Below, one piece after another: positions 6,693-12,638 of a stretch of DNA of 12,638 nucleotides. The DNA lies in assembly GCA_027011835.1 (NCBI GenBank), contig JALUZN010000090.1, forward strand, positions 1-12,638. Reading direction: 5' to 3'. The notes under the pieces were generated by a model. That model was not told the origin of the DNA and did not search any database. It worked only from the letters and a program-made list of their open reading frames with translations. The stretch comes from Draconibacterium sp. (lineage in GTDB: Bacteria; Bacteroidota; Bacteroidia; Bacteroidales; Prolixibacteraceae). The first letter of the stretch is position 1. Each line of letters opens with the position of its first letter. The position numbers and the translations under genes were made by a program.

Positions 6693-7313
6693 ATGGATAT
6701 TATTTTAAAATATTTTCCCAACCTTACCGAGAATCAGATTCAACAGTTTCAACAACTTCAGCCACTGTATGCCGAGTGGAATGCACAAATTAATGTTATT
6801 TCGCGTAAAGATTTTTCGGAATTTTACGAGCGGCACGTTCTACATTCGCTGGCCATTGCAAAATTTATAAACTTTACCGACGGCACAAAAGTGCTCGATG
6901 TTGGAACAGGTGGTGGATTTCCCGGTATTCCGCTGGCCATTTTGTTCCCCAAAGTTCAGTTTCATCTGGTCGACTCGATTGGAAAAAAGATAAAAGTGGT
7001 AAACGGAGTTGCAACCTCGTTGAATTTAAAAAATGTAACTGCCGAGCAAATTCGTGCCGAACAGTTAAAGCAGCAGTACGATTTTATTGTTAGCCGTGCA
7101 GTTACAAAACTTCCCGATTTTGTAAAATGGATTCGTAAAAATGTTATTCGAAAACAAAAGAATGCCATTTCAAACGGAATTCTCTATTTAAAAGGAGGTG
7201 ATTTATCGGAAGAGTTAAAACCGTTTAAACATTCGGTTTTTATTCAGGATTTATCGGAATATTTCGATGAAGAGTTTTTTTCAACCAAAAAGGTTGTTCA
7301 TTTGCCGCTGTAA
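6693..7313 (+). CDS. rsmG: 16S rRNA (guanine(527)-N7)-methyltransferase
   Basis: RsmG (GidB) methylates N7 of G527 in 16S rRNA using S-adenosylmethionine. The 206-aa length is normal. The SAM-binding glycine motif is VLDVGTGGGFPGIPLA (67-82), followed by LVDSIGKKIKVV (92-103; motif II acidic residue Asp94) and the family-typical SRAV at 134-137. The N terminus has the usual YAEWNAQINVISRKDFSEFYERHVLHS stretch (26-52). It is the last gene of the plus-strand block after the sigma factor (21-base gap) and ends at a bidirectional terminator. Loss of this enzyme is known in other bacteria to give low-level streptomycin resistance; nothing here suggests loss. Confidence 0.97.
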   Translation: MDIILKYFPNLTENQIQQFQQLQPLYAEWNAQINVISRKDFSEFYERHVLHSLAIAKFINFTDGTKVLDVGTGGGFPGIPLAILFPKVQFHLVDSIGKKIKVVNGVATSLNLKNVTAEQIRAEQLKQQYDFIVSRAVTKLPDFVKWIRKNVIRKQKNAISNGILYLKGGDLSEELKPFKHSVFIQDLSEYFDEEFFSTKKVVHLPL

Positions 7314-7314
7314 A

Positions 7315-7353
7315 AAAAATGTCGGTGCCGCAAAAAGCAACACCGACATTTTT
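7315..7353. terminator. bidirectional terminator between rsmG and the helicase gene
   Basis: AAAAATGTCGGTG (7315-7327) pairs perfectly with CACCGACATTTTT (7341-7353) across a 13-base loop. The A run on one side and T run on the other give a U tail in either direction. It lies between two convergent genes, starting just after the rsmG stop and 20 bases past the helicase stop, and can end both transcripts. Confidence 0.92.
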
Positions 7354-7372
7354 ATTTAAAACTATCTTTTTT

Positions 7373-9094
7373 TTATTTTCCTTTAGCTACTTCAATACCA
7401 ATACGCTGTCCTTTAAACGAGGCATTTTTAAATGCCGAAATCAATTCTCTTTCGTAGCGTTTATCGATTTCAAAAAACGAAAACCCTTTTAGCACTTCAA
7501 TGTTTCCAATCTCAACACTTTTTCCTGGCACATTTTGGTTAATCAGGTCGATAATGGTGCGTTTACTAATTCCGTTCTTTTTTCCCATATTAAAAAAGAA
7601 TCTCGAGAATTCGTATCCGCCACGTCCACCCCGGTCTCTTCCACCTTGATCTCTTCTTCCCCGGTCGTTACGTCCGCCCCTGTCGCGGCGTCCGCGGTCG
7701 TTTCTGTCTCTGCTGCGTCCACGGTCTCTGCCTCCGCGTCGCGAATCGCGGTCGTTATAGTTTGCTTCATCAACATTAATATCGGGAGCATTTTCGTAAT
7801 ATTCTAAAAAGCGATTAAACTCAACCGAAACAAAATGTTTAATTAGTTCTTCGCGTTCTAACCACGCCAGTTTTTTATAAATAACCGGCATAAATTCGCC
7901 AATTTGCTCGTTATTTACCTCAACTTTCTCAACCCGGTCGATTAAACTGAAGAGCTGTTTTTCGCAAATTACTTTCCCCGATGGAACCTCTTTTTTAACA
8001 AATGGTTTATTAACCGTTCTTTCAACCTGTTTTAATTTTCCCTTTTCGCGCATATGAATCAGGGTTACCGAAATGCCTTTTTTCCCGGCACGTCCGGTTC
8101 TCCCGCTTCGGTGAATATACACTTCGGGGTCGTCGGGCAGGTTATAATTAATTACGTGGGTCAGGTCGTTTACATCGAGACCGCGGGCTGCCACATCGGT
8201 AGCCACCAACATTTGCAGGTGTTTTCCACGAAAACGCGCCATAACATGGTCGCGCTGTGCCTGCGAAAGGTCGCCATGCAGAGCATCGGCATTGTATCCG
8301 TCTTGCATTAGTTTGTCGGCCACATCTTTTGTCTCTGCGCGGGTACGGCAAAAAATAATTCCGTAAATATTTGGGTTTACATCGGCCACACGTTTTAGTG
8401 CCATGTAGCGGTCTTTTGCATGTACCAGATAGTAATTGTGTTCAACATTTTCGGCACCTGTATTTCTTTTTCCCACCGAGATTTCAAAAATATCGGTCAT
8501 GTATTTTTTCGAAATGGCAACAATCTCTTTTGGCATGGTTGCCGAGAACAGAAGCGTCTGTTTCTCTTCGGGCGAGTTTTCTAAAATAGCGTCTAAATCG
8601 TCTTTAAAACCCATCGACAGCATTTCGTCGGCCTCGTCGAGAACGACCCACTTTATTTCGTTAACACGTAATTTCTTTCGTTTAATTAAATCGAGTGTTC
8701 TGCCTGGTGTTCCCACAACAATTTGTGGCCCGCGATCTAACTCTTTAATTTGTTGCCTGATATCGGAACCTCCGTAAACTACGGCAATTTTTAATCCTTT
8801 TGTATTTTTCGAATAGTTCTTTAAATCTTTAGCAATTTGCATTGCCAACTCGCGGGTTGGACTTAAAACCAAAGCTTGTATCGAACGTTGTGCAACATCG
8901 ATTTGCTCGATAATTGGCAAACCAAAAGCAGCCGTTTTACCGGTTCCTGTTTGTGCCAAAGCTACCATATCTTGCACGTTTTCTAATAAAAATGGAATTG
9001 TTTTTTCCTGAATAGGAGTGGGTTTCTCGAAACCGAGTTCTTCAATTGCCAATTGAATTTCGGTGCTTAAACCCATTTCTTTAAATAATGTCAT
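7373..9094 (-). CDS. DEAD-box ATP-dependent RNA helicase with RG-rich linker and DbpA-type RNA-binding domain
   Basis: This 573-aa cytoplasmic helicase remodels structured RNA, likely in ribosome assembly or cold adaptation as for DeaD/CsdA and DbpA. Core motifs in order are the Q motif TPIQEK (26-31), Walker A AQTGTGKT (47-54), PTRELA (79-84), TPGR (129-132), DEAD (153-156), SAT (184-186), ATDVAARGLDV (298-308) and HRSGRTGRAG (328-337). A middle region (about 375-435) precedes a linker of about 47 residues (447-493) made almost wholly of Arg, Gly, Asp and Asn in RG/RGG steps. The C-terminal DbpA-like RNA-binding fold (about 495-570) begins YEFSRFFFNMGKKNGI. The domain order resembles E. coli DeaD, but orthology is uncertain. 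The leader is short (about 20 bases), so a long cold-shock-type 5' UTR is unlikely. The gene is transcribed alone between two promoter/terminator boundaries. Confidence 0.96.
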   Translation of the reverse strand: MTLFKEMGLSTEIQLAIEELGFEKPTPIQEKTIPFLLENVQDMVALAQTGTGKTAAFGLPIIEQIDVAQRSIQALVLSPTRELAMQIAKDLKNYSKNTKGLKIAVVYGGSDIRQQIKELDRGPQIVVGTPGRTLDLIKRKKLRVNEIKWVVLDEADEMLSMGFKDDLDAILENSPEEKQTLLFSATMPKEIVAISKKYMTDIFEISVGKRNTGAENVEHNYYLVHAKDRYMALKRVADVNPNIYGIIFCRTRAETKDVADKLMQDGYNADALHGDLSQAQRDHVMARFRGKHLQMLVATDVAARGLDVNDLTHVINYNLPDDPEVYIHRSGRTGRAGKKGISVTLIHMREKGKLKQVERTVNKPFVKKEVPSGKVICEKQLFSLIDRVEKVEVNNEQIGEFMPVIYKKLAWLEREELIKHFVSVEFNRFLEYYENAPDINVDEANYNDRDSRRGGRDRGRSRDRNDRGRRDRGGRNDRGRRDQGGRDRGGRGGYEFSRFFFNMGKKNGISKRTIIDLINQNVPGKSVEIGNIEVLKGFSFFEIDKRYERELISAFKNASFKGQRIGIEVAKGK

Positions 9095-9119
9095 TCAAAT
9101 TCTTCTAAAATTTCGGGTG

Positions 9120-9149
9120 CAAAGGTACGCTTTTAAAATGAAATTCAGA
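9120..9149 (-). promoter_or_regulatory. Bacteroidota-type promoter of the DEAD-box helicase gene
   Basis: The minus strand has TACCTTTG (9127-9120), exactly fitting TAnnTTTG, with TCTG (9149-9146) 18 bases upstream at the -33 position. The start codon follows 25 bases downstream of the box. Confidence 0.65.
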
Positions 9150-9160
9150 TGTTTATGGGT

Positions 9161-9250
9161 ATTACTTCGTTTTTGTTAACGTAATCCGGCATTTGCTTTT
9201 CTGCAAACAATTCTGCTGCGTTCTCTCTTTTTGTACTTTTTATCGTACAA
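9161..9250. repeat. three small inverted repeats in the helicase/barrel divergent spacer
   Basis: Three separate dyads follow one another. ATTACttCGTT/AACGTAAT lies at 9161-9185, with a bulge. TTTGC-ttttct-GCAAA lies at 9192-9207. TTGTAC-tttttatc-GTACAA lies at 9231-9250. All lie upstream of both divergent promoters. They could be regulator sites or simply chance dyads in A/T-rich DNA; the third, containing G/C, is the most convincing. Confidence 0.35.
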
Positions 9251-9271
9251 TATCAGGTTGAATAATTTTCA

Positions 9272-9299
9272 TTTGTTAATCGATTTTTCAGTACTTTTA
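9272..9299 (+). promoter_or_regulatory. possible promoter of the outer-membrane barrel gene
   Basis: TTTG (9272-9275) and TACTTTTA (9292-9299) resemble the -33 and -7 boxes, with a spacing of 16, a little shorter than usual. The -7-like box lies inside the inverted repeat at 9276-9311, and the start codon is at 9318, leaving a leader of about 10 bases. Confidence 0.45.
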
Positions 9300-9311
9300 C
9301 TGAACGATTAA
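9276..9311. promoter_or_regulatory. bulged 14-bp inverted repeat overlapping the barrel-gene promoter (operator candidate)
   Basis: TTAATCG (9276-9282) and CGATTAA (9305-9311) form outer arms, and TTCAGTA (9287-9293) and TACTGAA (9298-9304) form perfect inner arms around CTTT. The only asymmetry is four extra bases (9283-9286) on the left. It covers the -7-like box and ends 6 bases before the start codon, the position expected for a repressor site. Confidence 0.45.
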
Positions 9312-9317
9312 TTTGCT

Positions 9318-10136
9318 ATGCTACAGAAAACAGATAAATATTTGCCGGTTTTACTTATTGCAATTGTGGTTTTTTTGCAGTCGTTTTCTTTGGCCTCGGC
9401 ACAAGAAACCGACACCATTATTCCCATTAACGAGAATCCCGAAAAGATTTTGCGAAAAATTGATATTGGCGGTGTTCCCATACAGGGGTTTAATTTTTGG
9501 CGCGATAAATTTGCGGGACACTGGGCTGGTTTCGACTTTGGGTTTAATGCATTTCTAAATGCCGACTACTCGGGCTATGATTCGGAATTTTTAAAAAACA
9601 GTATTCTTCGCTCTAACTCCTATTACATAAATGTAATTCAAAAGAGTTTCGGGTTGCAACGTAACCTCAATACTTTTGGGTTGGTTACCGGGCTCGGTAT
9701 TAATTTTAAAAACTACAGGCTCGATAAAAACACAACCATCGAGCGCAATATTTACGATGTTGTTGTTCCAAAATATCTCTATTTTGATGACAATCAAAAG
9801 TCGAAACTTTCTATTATCTCTCTGTCGATGCCACTGTTGGCCGAATTTCAAATTCCAATAAATCATTACAGAAACCGGCTATATATTTCAGCCGGAATGT
9901 ATTTTGAATACCGTTTGGCGAGCAACACAAAAATTAAGTACCGAAAAGAACATAAAGAGAAACTGAAAGTTCCGGACCACTATTCGCTACACGATTTTAA
10001 ATACGGATTAATGATTCGTACGGGTTACCGGTGGTTTAATATTTTTGCAACTTACGAAATAACTCCGCTTTTTATCGATGGAAAAGGTCCCGTGTTAACT
10101 CCATTTTCTTTCGGCTTTACCGTTTTACAATTTTAG
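9318..10136 (+). CDS. PorT-like outer-membrane beta-barrel protein, function unknown
   Basis: This 272-aa protein has a signal peptide: Lys residues at 4 and 7, a hydrophobic core at about 9-22, and a cleavage site after A-S-A (26-28), leaving Gln29 as the first mature residue. The mature part alternates polar and aromatic/hydrophobic residues in short strands separated by charged turns (for example GHWAGFDFGFNAFLNADY at 67-84, RLYISAGMYFEYRLA and YGLMIRTGYRWFNIFATYEI). It ends in Phe, like many outer-membrane barrels. This fits the small barrel proteins of Bacteroidota usually named PorT-family or outer-membrane beta-barrel; I do not see evidence that it is PorT of the type IX secretion system itself. 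It is divergent from the helicase gene and 52 bases ahead of mntP, which has its own -7 box. Its ligand or role is unknown. Confidence 0.82.
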   Translation: MLQKTDKYLPVLLIAIVVFLQSFSLASAQETDTIIPINENPEKILRKIDIGGVPIQGFNFWRDKFAGHWAGFDFGFNAFLNADYSGYDSEFLKNSILRSNSYYINVIQKSFGLQRNLNTFGLVTGLGINFKNYRLDKNTTIERNIYDVVVPKYLYFDDNQKSKLSIISLSMPLLAEFQIPINHYRNRLYISAGMYFEYRLASNTKIKYRKEHKEKLKVPDHYSLHDFKYGLMIRTGYRWFNIFATYEITPLFIDGKGPVLTPFSFGFTVLQF

Positions 10137-10164
10137 GTTACGCAACCCATTTATTCTAAATGTT

Positions 10165-10172
10165 TACTTTTG
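10165..10172 (+). promoter_or_regulatory. -7 box ahead of mntP
   Basis: TACTTTTG matches TAnnTTTG exactly and lies 16 bases before the mntP start codon. No good -33 TTTG is visible upstream, so promoter strength is uncertain. The 52-bp gap leaves no room for a yybP-ykoY manganese riboswitch, which often precedes mntP in other bacteria. Confidence 0.45.
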
Positions 10173-10188
10173 TAGCTTTTAGCGAAAA

Positions 10189-10764
10189 ATGACATTAACA
10201 CAATTAATAACTTTTATTCTAATTGGCGTGGGGTTGAGCTTCGACTCGTTCGCCGTTTCGGTTTCGTGTGGATTAATGAAACCCGGAATTAAATTCCGAC
10301 AAGCAATAGTAATTGCCGGGTCGCTCGCCTTTTTTCAGGCAGCTTTTCCGGTAGTGGGATGGTTTATAGGAAGCTCGTTAAAAGATTTAATTGCTGCAGT
10401 AGACCACTGGGTTGCATTTATTTTACTTGCGTTTATTGGCACTAAAATGATTATTGAAGGAGTAAAACAGAATGGTACACTTACCAATTTCGACCCCTTT
10501 AAATTCAGTGTACTTATTGGGTTATCAGTTGCCACAAGCATCGACGCACTTGTTGTGGGAGTAAGTTTTGGTTTTTTAAATATGCCCATACTTTTCCCGG
10601 TAATAATTATTGGTGTTGTAACCTTTTTAGCATCGATGGCAGGAATGTTCTTCGGGAAAAAAATACCGGCAAAACGCAGCCGGCAATCTTTAATTTTTGG
10701 TGGCATTATTTTAATTTCAATAGGAATAAAAATAGTAATTGAACACCTGTTTTTTAATGCGTAA
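10189..10764 (+). CDS. mntP: MntP-family manganese efflux pump
   Basis: MntP (YebN) exports Mn2+ across the inner membrane and protects against manganese overload. The 191-aa protein shows six hydrophobic segments (about 5-27, 38-60, 70-90, 105-130, 134-155 and 167-186), split as two homologous halves. Each half carries the acidic signature in a membrane helix: Asp19 in GLSFDSFAVSVSCG and Asp119 in VATSIDALVVGVSFGF. Length and both aspartates match active members. A -7 box lies just upstream, and the dihydrouridine synthase gene starts 33 bases after the stop, so the two may share a transcript. No metal-responsive operator or riboswitch was recognised. Confidence 0.94.
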   Translation: MTLTQLITFILIGVGLSFDSFAVSVSCGLMKPGIKFRQAIVIAGSLAFFQAAFPVVGWFIGSSLKDLIAAVDHWVAFILLAFIGTKMIIEGVKQNGTLTNFDPFKFSVLIGLSVATSIDALVVGVSFGFLNMPILFPVIIIGVVTFLASMAGMFFGKKIPAKRSRQSLIFGGIILISIGIKIVIEHLFFNA

Positions 10765-10797
10765 ATTTACTTGTTGTAAACGAAATAGATTTTTTTG

Positions 10798-11811
10798 ATG
10801 AAGATTGGAAATATAGAGTTGAATGGTACACCGCTGTTTTTAGCACCCATGGAAGACGTTACGTACAAGTCGTTCAGGTGGATGTGCAAAAAGTATGGCG
10901 CCGATGTTATGTACACCGAATTTGTTTCGTCGGAAGCACTGGTTCGCAATGTGGAAAAAACCAGACAAAAGATGAAACTTTACGATTTCGATCGTCCGGT
11001 TGCCATTCAGATTTATGGCCACAACACCGACTCGATGATTCGGGCAGCACAAGTTGCCGAAGAGGCCGGTCCCGATTTTATTGATATAAATTTTGGCTGC
11101 CCAATGAAGAAAATTGTTCGGCACGGTGCCGGTTCGGCACTGTTAAAAGACCTGCCAAAGATGCAGGAAATGGCTGCCGGAATTGTAAAAGCGGTGCAAC
11201 TTCCGGTAACAGCAAAAACCCGCTTAGGATGGAGCGAAAACGACAAACCCATTATGGAAGCAGCCGAACGGTTACAAGATGCCGGCATTGCGGCGCTGGC
11301 AATTCACGGACGTACTCGCGAACAATTATATACCGGAACTGCCAACTGGGATTTAATAGGAAAAGTGAAAAATAACCCGAAAATTACCATGCCAATTATT
11401 GGTAACGGCGACATTAACAGTGCCGAAAAAGCAAAACAGTTTTTAACGCAAACAGGGGTCGATGCATTAATGATTGGGCGCGGAGCAATTGGACGCCCCT
11501 GGTTGTTTAAAGAGGTAAAACATTATCTCGAAACAGGTGAACTACTTCCCTTTCCAACAGTGGCCGAAGTGGTTGATGTGCTACGCGAACAGATTAAATT
11601 AAACCTGGAATGGAAAGATAATGAACGTTTTGGAATATTGATGTTGCGCCGTCATTTTGCAAAATATTTTCCCGGACTGCCAAATTTTCGCGAACTGAAA
11701 ATACAACTTCTACGTGCTGAAACCAGCAGCGAAATTTACGATATTTTAAATACTATTGTCGAAATTTATGGCAACTATCAACTTAACTATAATAATGTAA
11801 GTTTACGATGA
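10798..11811 (+). CDS. dusB: tRNA-dihydrouridine synthase (DusB-like)
   Basis: This FMN enzyme reduces specific uridines in tRNA D-loops to dihydrouridine using NADPH. From the ATG at 10798 it has 337 aa; an in-frame TTG directly before (10795) could add one residue but is a less likely start. The TIM-barrel features are LFLAPMEDVT (13-22), FVSSEALVR (42-50), the catalytic Cys101 in INFGCPMKKIVRHGAGSALL, Lys140 in TAKTRLGW, HGRTREQLYTG (170-180), the flavin-binding GNGDI (202-206) and GRGAIGRPW (227-235). The C-terminal helical domain (about 245-337) contains RRHFAKYFPG. The N-F-G-C-P variant of the usual N-x-G-C-P fits the family. The DusB subgroup is by resemblance. It follows mntP at 33 bases and overlaps the next gene by ATGA. 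Confidence 0.95.
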   Translation: MKIGNIELNGTPLFLAPMEDVTYKSFRWMCKKYGADVMYTEFVSSEALVRNVEKTRQKMKLYDFDRPVAIQIYGHNTDSMIRAAQVAEEAGPDFIDINFGCPMKKIVRHGAGSALLKDLPKMQEMAAGIVKAVQLPVTAKTRLGWSENDKPIMEAAERLQDAGIAALAIHGRTREQLYTGTANWDLIGKVKNNPKITMPIIGNGDINSAEKAKQFLTQTGVDALMIGRGAIGRPWLFKEVKHYLETGELLPFPTVAEVVDVLREQIKLNLEWKDNERFGILMLRRHFAKYFPGLPNFRELKIQLLRAETSSEIYDILNTIVEIYGNYQLNYNNVSLR

Positions 11812-12188
11812 AAAAAGATATCTATTCAAAATACTATTCGGAAAACAACCTTTGGGAGAAGATTAAAAAGGTGTCGAAACAGGCCGGAACAAAAGTTGTT
11901 TATGCTGTCCTACTCCTTTATTATACCCTGCAAGACCAAAATGTAAACACAAAAACAAAGGTTTTAATTGTTGCTGCACTTGGCTATTTTATTCTTCCTA
12001 CCGATGCAATATTCGACCTTACACTGCTAATTGGCTACTCCGACGATTTGGGAGTTTTGCTTTTTACTTTGGCACGCATCTCTTCCGAAATTACTCCCGA
12101 AATAAAAGAAAAAGCCCATACGAAATTGGAAGACTGGTTTGGCACTGTTGAAGAGGAAGAACTAGAAGAGATTGAAAAAAATATATAA
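11808..12188 (+). CDS. DUF1232 (YkvA-like) protein
   Basis: This 126-aa protein of unknown function carries the DUF1232 signature: a hydrophobic stretch (KVLIVAALGYFILP, 51-64), then PTDAIFD at 64-70 and GYSDDLGVLLF at 76-86, matching the family pattern P-x-D-x-x-P-D followed by G-Y-x-D-D-l. An earlier hydrophobic segment (29-40) may also be in the membrane. The C terminus is an acidic helix rich in Glu (115-126). Its ATG shares ATGA with the stop of the dihydrouridine synthase gene, indicating translational coupling. Such proteins are probably small membrane-associated proteins; no reaction is known to me. Confidence 0.9.
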   Translation: MKKDIYSKYYSENNLWEKIKKVSKQAGTKVVYAVLLLYYTLQDQNVNTKTKVLIVAALGYFILPTDAIFDLTLLIGYSDDLGVLLFTLARISSEITPEIKEKAHTKLEDWFGTVEEEELEEIEKNI

Positions 12189-12215
12189 AACATCTCTGAA
12201 TTGAGTGTGTTTTAT
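12185..12215 (+). terminator. possible weak terminator after the DUF1232 gene
   Basis: ATAAAACA (12185-12192) pairs with TGTTTTAT (12208-12215), with an inner CTC/GAG pairing, around TGAATT. The hairpin begins at the stop codon. It is A/T-rich and has no long U run after it, so it may only protect the 3' end or terminate weakly. Confidence 0.4.
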
Positions 12216-12512
12216 ACTGCCTTACCAAATCCATTCTTTTGCATAATTACCTTAGTAATCCCGGTAAAAAAAAGCAGATTTCAACACCCCCGGGTTTTAA
12301 GATATTTTTACAAACGCGTTAACGAAAGTTAATGTTTTACTTTATAAACCGTTGTGGCACGCCCTTTGTAAATACATCTACATAGTTGGATAATTAGATA
12401 TTTAGTCAAACCTGAAAAATATACTAGATTGTTGATAATCAGTTGATAAACTCTTTTTGTTAGTTTTTTTATTTGCAAGGTATTGTGTAAATTCGTAAAA
12501 AAGCTTGCAGAT
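12189..12512. other. 324-bp gene-free stretch before the transposase
   Basis: No convincing reading frame is present. The stretch holds the hairpin after the DUF1232 gene, small dyads (ATTAC-ctta-GTAAT at 12246-12259; TTAAC-gaaa-GTTAA at 12319-12332), a sigma-54-like promoter at 12355-12370, and two GTTGATAA direct repeats (12431-12438, 12442-12449) spaced 11 bases apart. The left end of the insertion sequence should lie in its right part, but the terminal repeat cannot be defined without the other end. Confidence 0.6.
12355..12370 (+). promoter_or_regulatory. sigma-54 (RpoN)-type promoter candidate
   Basis: TGGCACG (12355-12361), four bases, then TTGTA (12366-12370) matches the -24/-12 consensus TGGCACG-N4-TTGCA with one difference (T for C in the -12 box). 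Spacing is exact. It points toward the transposase fragment. Transcription would start near 12380. An activator site would be expected further upstream, and none is certain. Confidence 0.5.
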
Positions 12513-12638
12513 ATGGTTGGAAAACAAGACAAAACACCTCAGATAAATTTCTTCGACACCCCATTAAAAAGGTTCATCAATTTAGAACACGAATTGTGCA
12601 TTTTATCTGGGCAAATCGACTGGGATTCTATTGAGAAG
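12513..12638 (+). CDS. IS5/IS1182-type transposase, N-terminal fragment cut by the window edge
   Basis: Only the first 42 codons are visible, open to the right edge. The segment FFDTPLKRFINLEHEL (13-28) followed by IDWDSIEK (35-42) resembles the N terminus of the DDE transposases of IS5/IS1182-like elements common in Bacteroidota, where an opening G-K-Q-D stretch and a 'F-I-N-x-x-H-E-L … I-D-W' pattern precede the InsH-like N-terminal domain. The catalytic domain lies outside the window, so integrity cannot be judged. The ATG at 12513 is the first reasonable start; a weak promoter-like pair (TTTG at 12456, TATTGTG at 12481) lies upstream. Family assignment is from pattern memory and is moderately sure. 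Confidence 0.75.
   Translation, partial: MVGKQDKTPQINFFDTPLKRFINLEHELCILSGQIDWDSIEK
12513..12638 (+). mobile_element. left part of an insertion sequence (minimum extent)
   Basis: This marks the least that can be assigned to the insertion sequence carrying the transposase start. The true left end is probably somewhere in 12370-12512; no terminal inverted repeat or target duplication can be proved from one end. Confidence 0.6.

Noticed and set aside
7535..7807. Long alternative reading frames on both strands (82-90 aa) over the helicase linker
   Set aside because: They arise from the periodic RG-coding repeat of the helicase read in other frames; their Ala/Thr/Glu- or Ser/Val-rich translations have no independent support.
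9318..10136. The barrel protein as PorT of the type IX secretion system
   Set aside because: Only general barrel features are visible, and no neighbouring type IX secretion genes are present.
10137..10188. Possible yybP-ykoY manganese riboswitch ahead of mntP
   Set aside because: The gap is only 52 bases and the -7 box leaves a leader of about 10 bases, too short for that riboswitch.
12329..12532. A 67-aa minus-strand frame in the spacer before the transposase
   Set aside because: It overlaps the transposase start and the sigma-54-like promoter; it has no recognisable domain and no promoter.

Overview
This window looks like ordinary, single-copy chromosome of a member of the Bacteroidota, most likely a marine or sediment Marinilabiliales-type lineage. 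The phylum call rests on three things seen in the sequence: several genes are preceded by close matches to the Bacteroidota housekeeping promoter -7 box TAnnTTTG, start codons lack Shine-Dalgarno sequences and instead follow A/T-rich leaders, and there is a PorT-like outer-membrane barrel protein. The order/family call is inference.

Layout. Bases 1-388 hold no gene; they contain a small hairpin, a ~150-bp imperfect palindrome, and the terminator of the first gene block. The minus-strand block (4695 down to 389) reads tgt (queuosine tRNA modification), an LptF/LptG-type lipopolysaccharide-export permease, then, after a 210-bp gap with a possible promoter, an acyl-CoA carboxylase carboxyltransferase and its small biotin carrier. 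A divergent spacer separates tgt from a plus-strand block: a membrane-bound family-2 glycosyltransferase relative with eroded catalytic motifs, an overlapping ECF-type sigma factor, and rsmG (16S rRNA m7G methyltransferase). A bidirectional terminator lies between rsmG and a convergent DEAD-box RNA helicase with an RG-rich linker and a DbpA-type RNA-binding domain. Another divergent spacer, rich in inverted repeats, leads to a plus-strand block: an outer-membrane barrel protein, mntP (Mn2+ efflux), a tRNA-dihydrouridine synthase and a DUF1232 (YkvA-like) protein. The right edge has a 324-bp gene-free stretch with a sigma-54-like promoter, and then the first 42 codons of an IS5/IS1182-type transposase.

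How the genes fit together. Four genes concern RNA maturation or remodelling (tgt, rsmG, dus, DEAD helicase), and several others concern the envelope (LptF/G permease, glycosyltransferase relative, outer-membrane barrel, MntP). The carboxylase pair belongs to acyl-CoA metabolism but lacks its biotin carboxylase here. I see no defence island, CRISPR array, prophage, tRNA or rRNA gene, and no convincing new multi-gene system. The points most worth a second look are the Tgt that has lost its three zinc cysteines, the degenerate glycosyltransferase translationally overlapped with a sigma factor, the ~150-bp palindrome, the inverted-repeat cluster at 9161-9311, and the sigma-54-like promoter facing an insertion sequence.
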